DNA from: DAONJL01 sp035405645 [NCBI: bacterium]
GTDB taxonomy: Bacteria > JAGOBX01 > DAONJL01
Direction of reading: 5' to 3'
Length of the DNA stretch: 9,269 nucleotides
Assembly: GCA_035405645.1 (NCBI GenBank)
Contig: DAONJL010000013.1
Location: forward strand, 1-9,269
The notes under the pieces: model-generated
Seen by the model: the letters and a program-made list of their open reading frames with translations, nothing else
Database searches by the model: none
Told to the model about the DNA's origin: nothing
In this document: one piece after another, positions 1 to 8,300 of the stretch
How positions within the stretch are numbered: position 1 is the first letter of the stretch
Layout of the letters: each line of letters starts with the position of its first letter
Translations under genes and position numbers: made by a program

Positions 1-12
1 TTTTTATTGATT

Positions 13-801
13 TTAACATTGTTTTATTTCTATTTTTTTGGTGGAAGTTCCGCTATAATTTGAAGCGCGAATCCATGCAACAGGAAAATCTTTACTTATT
101 AAACTAAATCCTTCATCCGTTGCCTGTTTTGCAAGTAAAACTCTATCAACAACAAAAAGGACTCTTTTTACAAGATTATGTTCTAACAATGCTTTAACCA
201 ATGCCACAGCAATTCTTGTTTTGCCAAGTCCTGTTGCCAAATGGACAAGCATCTTTTGTTTTCCTTCTTTATATTTATCAATAAGTGTTTTAACACATTC
301 TGTTTGAAAATATCTATCTTTGCCTGCTGCTGGGTCATAACCTCCAATAATATTTTTATCAATTACTATTTCTCTATTAATATTTTTCTGTTTTTCCTGT
401 TCAATTTTTAATAGCATTTCATCCATACTCATAAAACCATCAACTCTTCTAAACTCACCTGCTTCAAGCCCACGCCATGCAGTATCATAAAAAAGAATTC
501 TTTCTGAAGAACAGGCGTATAGAAATCTTGGTTTAAGAACTTTCCAGTAAAGTGTTCTTAATTTATTTAATGCTTTTTTCTCATCTTCAAGTTTATTTTC
601 AAAAACAGCCAGAATATTTCCCTGTAAATCCTGTAAAACAATATCAGGTTTAATACTTTTAATACTGATGAATTCTTTTTGTTGCTCCTCTGTAAGTTTA
701 TATTGTGGCTGATATAAAAGTGTATCTCCAACTTTCCAGCCCAACTTCTGGAGTTCGTTTATAACCTTTAAATCTGTTGATGTTGCTTCGTTAATATTCA
801 T
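13..801 (-). CDS. hsdR: Type I restriction enzyme HsdR, N-terminal part only (frameshifted or truncated)
   Basis: This is the 5' part of the restriction/translocation subunit of a type I RM system, which in this family cuts unmodified DNA far from its recognition site using an ATP-driven SF2 motor. The nuclease domain has the PD-(D/E)XK pattern: P52-D53, then E68-N69-K70. A Q-motif-like stretch (RYFQTE, Q166) precedes Walker A ATGLGKT at 189-195, and motif Ia follows (VLFVVDRVLLAKQ, 214-226). The frame ends at residue 262, before any DEAD box, although HsdR proteins are usually about 800-1100 residues. The stop (13-15) lies just past an A7 run on the coding strand (33-39). One other frame stays open from there to the window edge, so a one- or two-base indel is plausible. 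The start ATG at 801 lies 20 bp after the DUF1016 stop, with AAAAGG upstream as ribosome site. Family assignment is firm; whether the gene is dead, phase-variable or misread is open. Confidence -1.
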   Translation of the reverse strand: MNINEATSTDLKVINELQKLGWKVGDTLLYQPQYKLTEEQQKEFISIKSIKPDIVLQDLQGNILAVFENKLEDEKKALNKLRTLYWKVLKPRFLYACSSERILFYDTAWRGLEAGEFRRVDGFMSMDEMLLKIEQEKQKNINREIVIDKNIIGGYDPAAGKDRYFQTECVKTLIDKYKEGKQKMLVHLATGLGKTRIAVALVKALLEHNLVKRVLFVVDRVLLAKQATDEGFSLISKDFPVAWIRASNYSGTSTKKIEIKQC

Positions 802-821
802 AATAAAATACCTTTTAAATT

Positions 822-1862
822 TTAATCATTATTTTTATTTTTCTCAAGCAAATATTTTAATCTTTCACTCAATTCTTTCTTTTCTGGTAAGTATAGTTTA
901 TATCTGGAAATAAATAATTTATTAGTAATTCCACCAAGAGCATATTCAACAAGAATATTATCTTTTTCAGTACCAAGAACTATTCCTAATGCAGGATTAT
1001 CATTTTCGCTTCTTACCTCTTTGTTGAAATAGTTAAGATACATATTCATCTGTCCAATATCTTGATGAGTGATTTTGCTAGATTTTAAATCAATCAAAAC
1101 ATAACATTTTAAAATTGTATGATAAAAAACTAAATCAACATAAAAATGATTGTTATCAAGAGTAATCCGATATTGACGCTTAACAAAAGCAAAACCTTTG
1201 CCCAATTCAAGTAAAAACATTTGAAGATTATCAATTATTTTCTGTTCTAATTCTTTTTCAGAATATCTATAATCTTCCGGAATACCTAAAAATTCAAGAA
1301 CATAAGGATCTTTAATAATATCTTCTTCAATTGTTATCTGTTGTCCTTTTTTAGAAAGATTAAAAACTCCTTTTTTATCCTTACTTAATGCAATCCTTTC
1401 AAAAAGCATAGAATTTATCTGTCTTCTTAACTCTCTTACTGACCAGTTTTCATTGATACATTGTTTTTCATAAAAAGACCTTGCCAGATCATCGCTAATG
1501 CTCAAAAGTTCAACATAGTGGCTCCATGATAATTTTCCAGACAGTGTCTGGAATTTTTGATATTTTAGATATAATAATCTCATTAAATATACATTGCTTT
1601 TACTAAATCCCTTCCCATATTTTAAATTTAAATCTTTGGATAATCTTAATAAAAGTTCTGAACCATATTCTGCTTTTTCTCCACCTTTTTGTTCATATTC
1701 AACAATTCTTTTCCCAATTTCCCAGTATGTTTGAACAAGTATATTGTTTATAGTTCTTGCAACCTGTTTTCTTGCTGACTCCAGAAGAGTTCCAATAGAA
1801 TCAATAAGGTATATATAATTTTTTAAATTTTGTTTTTTAACGATTCTCTTTTGATTTTTCAT
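822..1862 (-). CDS. DUF1016/YhcG-family PD-(D/E)XK nuclease
   Basis: This 346-residue protein is full length for the DUF1016 (YhcG-like) family: an N-terminal helical, winged-helix-like domain followed by a C-terminal PD-(D/E)XK nuclease fold. Family hallmarks are visible: YWEIGKRI (46-53), LSWSHYVELLSI (111-122) and NWSVRELRRQI (139-149). The nuclease core shows E207, then YVDLVFYH with D243, then IDLK with D258 and K260, then Q271. These match the expected acidic, D and (D/E)xK positions. The family has been related by fold to Holliday-junction-resolvase-like nucleases, and such genes often sit inside type I RM loci and mobile elements, but the substrate is not established. The ATG overlaps the stop of a 20-codon ORF (ATGA at 1862-1859), and its own ribosome site is weak (TGGA), so translational coupling is likely. 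hsdR follows after 20 bp, so the two are probably co-transcribed. The catalytic residues look intact. Confidence -1.
   Translation of the reverse strand: MKNQKRIVKKQNLKNYIYLIDSIGTLLESARKQVARTINNILVQTYWEIGKRIVEYEQKGGEKAEYGSELLLRLSKDLNLKYGKGFSKSNVYLMRLLYLKYQKFQTLSGKLSWSHYVELLSISDDLARSFYEKQCINENWSVRELRRQINSMLFERIALSKDKKGVFNLSKKGQQITIEEDIIKDPYVLEFLGIPEDYRYSEKELEQKIIDNLQMFLLELGKGFAFVKRQYRITLDNNHFYVDLVFYHTILKCYVLIDLKSSKITHQDIGQMNMYLNYFNKEVRSENDNPALGIVLGTEKDNILVEYALGGITNKLFISRYKLYLPEKKELSERLKYLLEKNKNND
1535..1553. repeat. Perfect 19-bp palindrome inside the DUF1016 gene
   Basis: TTCCAGACA-G-TGTCTGGAA has 9-bp arms around a single central base and is rich in G+C compared with its surroundings. On the coding strand it covers the codons for FQTLSG, just before the conserved LSWSHY motif. 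FQTLSG-like residues are conserved in the family, so the protein may impose part of this sequence. It could otherwise be a protein-binding site or an mRNA hairpin. Confidence -1.
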
Positions 1863-1921
1863 AAAGTTATTCCATTTTCAAATTTAATATTTAACTCAAT
1901 ACTACATTTGATAGTTCTCAT
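1859..1921 (-). CDS. 20-codon ORF coupled to the DUF1016 gene (possible leader peptide)
   Basis: This short frame starts MRTIKCSIEL and ends ENGITL. It has a well-placed ribosome site, AAAGGA (rc of 1928-1933) six bases before the ATG at 1921. Its TGA overlaps the DUF1016 ATG as ATGA, a classic translational-coupling arrangement. The peptide matches no family I know. It could be a leader that delivers ribosomes to the nuclease gene, or simply the scrap left after most of rhuM was deleted. The signals are visible in the sequence; expression is inferred. Confidence -1.
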   Translation of the reverse strand: MRTIKCSIELNIKFENGITL

Positions 1922-1955
1922 AGTTAATCCTTTAATAAATTGGTTATAAGATTAA

Positions 1956-2207
1956 TCATAATATTTTTTCTTCTCTATTGCCTTCTTTTTTAACTGTTTC
2001 CATTTTGAAAGCAGTTGCATTTTCATTAAGTTTTCCAGAATTAAATATATTTTTAATCTGTTTAGATATCTCTGCTTTTTGAACATCAAAAAGATATGCG
2101 ATTTGATTAAGTGTAAGCCACAATGTTTCTTTCTCAAGTTTTACCTTTAACTCAGGACCTTCTCTGGTTTTGTAGATGACGATGTTTTGAAATGATTGAA
2201 GTTTCAT
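1956..2207 (-). pseudogene. RhuM-family DNA-binding protein, truncated N-terminal fragment
   Basis: The 83-residue product matches the start of RhuM-family proteins (Virulence_RhuM), which commonly sit inside type I RM loci. Typical features are a short strand (IVIYKT, 10-15), the segment LEKETLWLTLNQIAYLFDVQKAEISKQIKNIF (24-55, a predicted helix-turn-helix), then NENATAFKMETVKKEGN. Intact members are about 300 residues and continue into a YYNLD-IISVGYRV-like core, which is missing here. The frame ends EEKIL-stop just after an A6 run (coding strand of 1964-1969). Removing one A gives EEKYYD followed at once by TAA, so the conserved YY(D/N) can be glimpsed, but the rest has been deleted. The ATG is 3 bp after the hsdMS stop and has only a distant GAGAGGA, so it probably depends on coupling. 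It could survive as a small DNA-binding protein, but a decayed remnant is more likely. Confidence -1.
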
Positions 2208-2210
2208 AAT

Positions 2211-5200
2211 TTAATTTTTTTCCTCTCCCCATACCTCATTTAATATCTCCTCAATCCTCTTTTCTGCTTTTTCTTTGAGAAGTTTTACTTTTTCAAGTGC
2301 TTCCATTTCTCTGTCAAGTTCCTCTACTATTTTTTGCTGGATTTCAAGAGGAGGAAGGGGGATTTTATATTCACAGAAATATTCAAAATCTAAATTAACT
2401 CTCCTATCAATAGCACCAACCGTATTTTTGTTATAGTAATCTAAGGCATATTTTGATTTCAGAACCACATCTAAATACTTAGGAATAATATACCTTAAAT
2501 CGATATTAAAGACTCTGTATATCGGACTTAGCAAACCTATTTCATAGTCATCTAGATATCCGATAGATCCTTCATTCGCATGTATTCCAGAATAGGCAAA
2601 TTGATTTTTCCTAATAATTTTATAATTTCTCAAGTCATCACTATAAATTTTTTTTATTTTTCTGTCTGCAAAATATGTTTCAGACCGAATCATTCCTTTA
2701 TTTTTAGAAATAAGGAATACGGGAATATTCATTCCACTCTTATTTTTTTCTGATACTTCTTCTATATAGTCTCCTAATCTCTTTTTCTGATACTTTGCAA
2801 AAAGAATATCAACTTCCACTTCCCACGACTCTAAAATCTTTTCTGCGCCTTCAATGATTGATTTTTGTTTTTCAATTTTTTCTACAATCTCTCTCTGGAT
2901 TTCAAGCGGAGGAAGGGGGATTTTATAATTCAATAAAAATTCAGGACCCTGTTCATTTTTTATCCCTTTACTCCTTTCTTCTGCAATTGGCTGTAAAAAT
3001 TGTTTTGACCTTAATATATAAAATAAATATTTTGGCTCAATTTCATTTGCTTTAATTTGATAGACCTGATAATGTGTTGAACAGACTAATTCTTTTGGTG
3101 CTATAGCAAGAGCCCCCTGATAAAGATTTATTTTTGATGTTATTAAATCTCCGCTGGCTCCCTTATATAAATCCATTCCTGTGCTTTTTTCTTCTCTAAA
3201 ATAAATCATACCTTTCGAAAATTCTATTTTTTCAATTATGTCATAATCACTATTATAATCATCTTTTTTAATTTTCTCGTATTTTGGAATGAGTACCTTT
3301 TCTAACTTTACTTTTGGATACCTCTGTCCCTTTTGCAAAATCTCCTGCAATTTTTTTATCTTTTCATTTCCCTGTGAAAATTTATTCAATACTTCTCTTG
3401 CAATATCCATCACAAGAGAATTTTGCGGATTAAAACCTGCAAGAAGTTTTAATACAGTATCTTCATCAGCAGTTTTTAATATTTCATATTTTTTATCTAT
3501 GTCCTTTTTGTTTTCAGGTGTAATATCTTTTAAAACTTCTTTCCACTCTTTTATCTGCTCATCAGTTAAATCACTTTTATATGTTTGAAAATTAAACGAA
3601 TAAAGATATGCTTTTTCTATCTCTTTTGATGTTTCATTCTGAATTTTACTCTGAATTATTAAATCAAATTCTTTTAGTTTTTTCCGATAATCTCTTTCGG
3701 TTATTTTTCCTTTTGATTTTTTCTCCTGTAGTTTTTTTTCAAGTTTCTCTTTTTCCTGATTTCTTTTTATAATTATCTTTTCTTCTGTTGTTTTTCTTAT
3801 TCTTTCTTTAATTCTTGGATCAAGTGTCTTTATCCATTCAACTGGAATTAAAAAACTATTCTTTTTCTCAGGTGGAATTTTATCATATTTAACATATTTA
3901 TGAAATGTTTCTATAATCTCAGGTATCTGGCAACCATCTATTGGTTTTCTATTTACTCCCATTGTAAAACCATCATTTTCAATTTTATAATACCAGACCC
4001 ATTTTGTTGGACTTCCTTTCTCAAAATATAAAATTGATGTCTTTGCTCCCTGACCCTGTTTGCTTACGAATACACCCTGAGGCAAACTTATAATTGCTTT
4101 TAAATTTGCCTCTTCAAGAAGAATCTTTCTCATCGCTCTTGCTGATGCCTTATCCCATGTTAGAAATCCTTCTGATACAACAACAGCACACCTTCCACCT
4201 TTTTTAAGCAGATCAAACATTAGTTTTACAAATAAAATTGTTGTTTCGCTCTCTTTTGCATATTCCTTCCATACATTCGGATATGCAGGCTGGTCTCTCT
4301 CAGCACCAAATGGAGGATTACTTAAGATAAGAGTCTTTGAGTTAGAATCGATCTCCGGATTAAAAAGATGTAAAGAATCACCCTGAATAATGTTTCCAGG
4401 ATTAATTCCTCTTATATATAGATTTATTGCTGCCATCTTTCTTATCATTCCAAGATATTCAGTTCCACTTACACTTTCCCTGTAAAATTTAATTGCTTTA
4501 TCTTTATCTGGCATCTCTTCATTAAATTTTGCAAAAAATTTTTTAAAATATTCATTTAATTCAGGATGTGAAGGAGGACATTTTGGTGAAGGCCATTCAC
4601 CATCTTTTGTAACCTTTTCAATACAATAATGATAGGCATCAAAGAGAAATCCACCTGTTCCACACGCGGGGTCATAAATTATATCATCAAATGTTGGATT
4701 TGTAATTGCAACCATCATCTGTCTTATATGTTCTGGAGTTCTATAAAGTCCTATATCCTGAGTTCCACCTGTCTCAGAAAGCGCAGATTCAATTGCATCA
4801 CCTAAAATATCTGTTTTTAAAATTGTGTTTTCATCTATCTCTGAAATCAAACCAATAATCTCAGACATATTTCCACTTTGAACATTAGTTGTAAAACTTG
4901 AATTTCTAAATACTTCTTCTATCAAAATAAGATTATCTTGAACTTTTTGTTGTAGATTATTTTTAAAAACCTTTCTTGCACTCGTAAGGATCCTGGCATA
5001 AAAGGGAAATATTTCTTTATTTAGATGGGATTTTATCTGCTCACCTGTTAGTCTCTGTAAATATGAAAAAAGATATTTATCATTATCGCCTGCAAAAATC
5101 TTTCTCAATGGCTCAAAATTTTCATCTTGTCTGACTTTTATCTCAAATATACGGAGTAAAAGAAGTTCAATAATATATTCTACCCTCTGAACAGGAGTCC

Positions 5201-5282
5201 CTGCTGGCCTTAATTTATTATGCAATCGTTTTAAGATATTATTTGTCTCGTTATCTGTATAATGAACTGTTGAGCGTCCCAT
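2211..5282 (-). CDS. hsdMS: Fused type I DNA methyltransferase and specificity protein (HsdM-HsdS)
   Basis: One uninterrupted 1023-residue frame carries both modification subunits, normally separate proteins of about 500 and 400 residues. Residues 15-150 resemble the HsdM N-terminal helical domain. Residues 175-480 are the N6-adenine methyltransferase, with SAM motif I DPACGTGGF (204-212) and catalytic motif IV NPPF (322-325). A charged, Lys/Glu-rich, probably coiled-coil linker spans about 490-655. The HsdS part has target-recognition domain 1 (about 656-785), a central conserved helix after YKIPLPPLEIQ (786-796), target-recognition domain 2 (about 836-971), and a C-terminal helix after a second YKIPLPPLEIQ (972-982). 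Two recognition domains predict a bipartite DNA target with a nonspecific spacer. No separate hsdS is in the window. The ATG at 5282 has AAAGGT upstream. The gene opens the RM operon. Function is confident; the stoichiometry of the fused enzyme is unknown, since canonical enzymes are M2S. Confidence -1.
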   Translation of the reverse strand: MGRSTVHYTDNETNNILKRLHNKLRPAGTPVQRVEYIIELLLLRIFEIKVRQDENFEPLRKIFAGDNDKYLFSYLQRLTGEQIKSHLNKEIFPFYARILTSARKVFKNNLQQKVQDNLILIEEVFRNSSFTTNVQSGNMSEIIGLISEIDENTILKTDILGDAIESALSETGGTQDIGLYRTPEHIRQMMVAITNPTFDDIIYDPACGTGGFLFDAYHYCIEKVTKDGEWPSPKCPPSHPELNEYFKKFFAKFNEEMPDKDKAIKFYRESVSGTEYLGMIRKMAAINLYIRGINPGNIIQGDSLHLFNPEIDSNSKTLILSNPPFGAERDQPAYPNVWKEYAKESETTILFVKLMFDLLKKGGRCAVVVSEGFLTWDKASARAMRKILLEEANLKAIISLPQGVFVSKQGQGAKTSILYFEKGSPTKWVWYYKIENDGFTMGVNRKPIDGCQIPEIIETFHKYVKYDKIPPEKKNSFLIPVEWIKTLDPRIKERIRKTTEEKIIIKRNQEKEKLEKKLQEKKSKGKITERDYRKKLKEFDLIIQSKIQNETSKEIEKAYLYSFNFQTYKSDLTDEQIKEWKEVLKDITPENKKDIDKKYEILKTADEDTVLKLLAGFNPQNSLVMDIAREVLNKFSQGNEKIKKLQEILQKGQRYPKVKLEKVLIPKYEKIKKDDYNSDYDIIEKIEFSKGMIYFREEKSTGMDLYKGASGDLITSKINLYQGALAIAPKELVCSTHYQVYQIKANEIEPKYLFYILRSKQFLQPIAEERSKGIKNEQGPEFLLNYKIPLPPLEIQREIVEKIEKQKSIIEGAEKILESWEVEVDILFAKYQKKRLGDYIEEVSEKNKSGMNIPVFLISKNKGMIRSETYFADRKIKKIYSDDLRNYKIIRKNQFAYSGIHANEGSIGYLDDYEIGLLSPIYRVFNIDLRYIIPKYLDVVLKSKYALDYYNKNTVGAIDRRVNLDFEYFCEYKIPLPPLEIQQKIVEELDREMEALEKVKLLKEKAEKRIEEILNEVWGEEKN
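2323..2369 (+). repeat. Intragenic direct repeat, copy A (end of target-recognition domain 2)
   Basis: This 47-bp stretch matches 2881-2927 at 41 of 47 positions. Its core, 2337-2369, matches 2895-2927 at 32 of 33. The core encodes YKIPLPPLEIQ (residues 972-982 of the M-S fusion), and the single core difference is synonymous (CCT versus CCG). The copies are 558 bp apart, exactly 186 codons, so recombination between them keeps the reading frame. Confidence -1.
2881..2927 (+). repeat. Intragenic direct repeat, copy B (end of target-recognition domain 1)
   Basis: This is the partner of 2323-2369 in the same orientation, encoding YKIPLPPLEIQ at residues 786-796 before the central conserved helix. 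Together the copies bracket target-recognition domain 2. Near-identity at synonymous sites is more than protein conservation alone would require. Confidence -1.
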
Positions 5283-5345
5283 ATCTTACCTTTTAATAAT
5301 TCTTAATTTTACTTTCAACAAATTAACATACTCTATATTTTATTA

Positions 5346-5372
5346 TTTATAAAATTATAGACATTCTGTCAA
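5346..5372 (-). promoter_or_regulatory. Probable RM operon promoter with overlapping inverted repeat
   Basis: Reading the minus strand, a perfect -35 TTGACA (rc of 5367-5372) is followed after 15 bp by TATAAA (rc of 5346-5351) as -10. A perfect TATAAT (rc of 5354-5359) also lies here but only 7 bp from the -35, too close to pair with it. An inverted repeat GACA-N3-TGTC (5360-5370) overlaps the -35 and could be an operator. The predicted transcript would start about 55 bases before the hsdMS ATG. The region is very AT-rich, so -10 assignment is uncertain. Confidence -1.
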
Positions 5373-5383
5373 TTATTTTTAAA

Positions 5384-8300
5384 TCATCTATTAATCAAAA
5401 CACACCAACCAAATTCAGATAAATCTATTTTTAATTTTCTATCTTTTAATAAAACAGTTTCTGCTTCTTTTTTTATTGATAAAAGTTTTCTTACTGAATT
5501 TAAACCGCTAATTTTTCCATTTATAAAATTTACATTTTCTTTTTTTGAAATGTCAACTAATTGAAAATCAGCATAATAATCAGGTAATTGAAATTCTATT
5601 GATTGCTTTTCTGATGAATTATTTAAAATAATTATTGAATAACTTTCGCCGTCTGTTCTTTCAAATACAAGTATATTCTTTTCATCATCAGCAAACAAAA
5701 AATTTATAGCACCACATCTAAAAACAGGAAATGTATTTCGCATTGCAATAAAATATTTGTAATGTTCGAGTAAATCATATCTGATTTTAAAATCTAGATT
5801 ATCATACGGCATTAAATCTTCCCACCACATTGCCATTCGATTAGCCGGGTCGTCAGCACCATACATACCAACTTCATCACCATAATAAATCATTGGCGCA
5901 CCAGCATATAACATTTGAAATACAATAATTAACTTCATTATTTCATACGATTTTTCATCAGGTAAAAAAGAATTATAATCTGGATTATCATCCTGAATTC
6001 TCCCCTGTTTCCAACCTGCGCGATTATATATCGCTGAAACTATTCTATCTATATCATGACTGCTTAATAAATTTTGTAAAACAAAATTTACTTCATAAGA
6101 ATATGATTCTAATAATGTTAATAATTCATTTATAAATTCAGTTGTTTTTATTGCTTTTGTTTTACCGCCTGGATAAAAATATTTGCATAATATTTTATTC
6201 CATTCATAATTCATTATTGCATCAAATTCGCCACCATTTAACCAATCTGGCACAACTCCCCAAATTTCACCAACTATATAAGCATTTGGATTTACTGATT
6301 TTACTACTTTTCGCCAATTAGTCCAAAAATTTTTTACTATCCATTCTGGTACATCAAGCCGCCAACCATCTATCCCATCTTCTAAATTTCCTGTTGGATT
6401 TAACCATCGCACTGTTATATCATATATGTGATTTCTTATACCAACATTTAAATCATTATCTACAACAGCATAATCAGGTAAAGATAAAAAGCCACACCAA
6501 CCTTCATATAAAAAACCCGCACCTTCGGTTTCTTCTGGTTTTGCATTCCAATCTTTAATTACATACCAATCTTTAAATTGTGATTTTTCTCTGTTTTTTA
6601 CTATATCTTTAAAAGCCCAAAATTCTGTGCCAGAATGATTAAATACTCCATCTAAAATTATTTTAAATCCTTTATCTTTTGCTATTTTTAAAAAATCTAA
6701 AAATAAATTATCTGTTTTTGTCCATTGCCATGTTTTTGAATCTATTGTCTCAATATGTTCAACTTCCTTTATATCGTCTTTAAAACCAAAATTATCGTCT
6801 ATATGTCTATAATCTGTCGTATTATATTTGTGATGACTATTTGCTTCAAACATTGGATTAAGATAAATTGCTGTAACTCCTAAATCCTGTAAATAATCTA
6901 ATTTTTCAATTAGTCCCTGTAAATCGCCACCAAAATATCGTTCCCATACTCCACCTGCTCCATAAAAATTTTTTTTCTCTTTTTCTGTATATGGTTTAAA
7001 CCAATCCCAACGCCACGGCAATGTATTTTCTGGGTCATTTGTTTTATCGCCGTTTCTAAATCTATCTACCATTATTTGATACCATATAACATTTTTTGCC
7101 CAATCTGGCGTTACTATACTTAACTCATTTCTTTTTGAAAATAATAATTTCTCATCTTTAATATCTTTTTCTTTTATACCTTTTTTGGTAAAATATATTT
7201 TCTGATTCCCATCCTCTAATTGAAAATAATAATTTATGATTTTATCTTCATCTGAAATTTTTAGATAAGCATTATAATAATCAAACCCATTTTTCTCGTA
7301 TTTTTTTTTCATTTTTATTTTTTGAAAATTATCACTCTTTTGTGTTGTTTTATAAAATAAATAAATATTTTGCACATCATCTTTTTTTGTTCGTAATATT
7401 ATCTCTAAAAAATTTTTTGTATAGATTTTTAAATATTTATTTTGATTTGGTTTGTGTTTTATTGCTCTATAATTTATTCCATCTTTTTTGCCCTCTTCAA
7501 TTTTTTCGCCAACAAATATTTTTAATTTCTCTTTTTCTGATGGAATAAAAATTTCATCATTTATCAAATATTGATAATTATAATAACCTTCCTCTAATTT
7601 AATTATTGTTTCAAAAAAATTTTTATTTTTTGTTAATTCATTTTTTGTTTTATCAAAATTATTAAAATCACCAGATATTGCAACTTTATTTATCTCAATA
7701 TTTTTTAATTCTGTATAATTATCTGGTTCAAAAATAAAATGATAATAATTTTCTAATTTTTTGATTTTTAAATTTTTAGTATTTTCATTATATATAAATT
7801 CAAAAACACCTGTATCATTAAAAATAATTTTCTCACCATTTTCTCTTATATTTATTTCTACTTCATCATTTACCTGTAAACTTTCTTTCGCATCACTACC
7901 ATAAGGTAATTCAAAATTAAAATTTTTAAATAAATAAAATATAAAATTATTTTCTCCATCTATCTTTATATTATTTATAAATATGTTATTTTCAATTTCT
8001 GGCAAAATTTTTATTTCATTCGTTAAATCTGTTTTTATTTGATATGATTCTTTTACATTTATTTGAAAAGAAGTTGCAGTGATTTTTTTATCTTCATCAA
8101 AAATTTCAAGATAAAATATGTAACTCCCTTTTTTAAGAATTATAAATTCTATTTGTGGCTCATTATTAATTATTGGAAAATTAGATAATTTAACATCAGA
8201 ATTTTCTTTTTGCGTCCATTGAAATTTATATGTTTTTTTATCATCTTTTTTATTTGATATTTTTGCAAATATTTTTATTGGTTGATTAACTAAATAAAAA

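Noticed and set aside
1952-2137. 61-codon minus-strand frame overlapping the rhuM remnant
   Set aside because: It is a shifted frame of the RhuM fragment. Its end (KKKYYD) is useful only as evidence of a frameshift; the rest has no RhuM similarity.
2858-3055. 65-codon plus-strand frame inside hsdMS
   Set aside because: It is antisense to the specificity region, has no family resemblance, and lies across conserved coding sequence.
3289-3588. 99-codon plus-strand frame inside hsdMS
   Set aside because: It is antisense to the Lys/Glu-rich linker, whose complement naturally yields Phe/Ser/Leu-rich open frames.
3655-3800. T-rich low-complexity stretch in hsdMS as a possible non-coding element
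   Set aside because: It is the complement of Lys codons in the predicted coiled-coil linker and stays in frame.
5360-5370. GACA-N3-TGTC as an intrinsic terminator of the amylase gene
   Set aside because: The stem is only 4 bp and no continuous T-run follows on the transcribed strand.
5354-5372. Perfect TTGACA plus perfect TATAAT as a promoter pair
   Set aside because: The two hexamers are only 7 bp apart, far from the 16-18 bp needed, so TATAAA at 5346-5351 was preferred.
7342-7548. 68-codon plus-strand frame inside the amylase gene
   Set aside because: Its hydrophobic product is the complement of Lys/Asn/Ile-rich codons; it has no plausible ribosome site or family.
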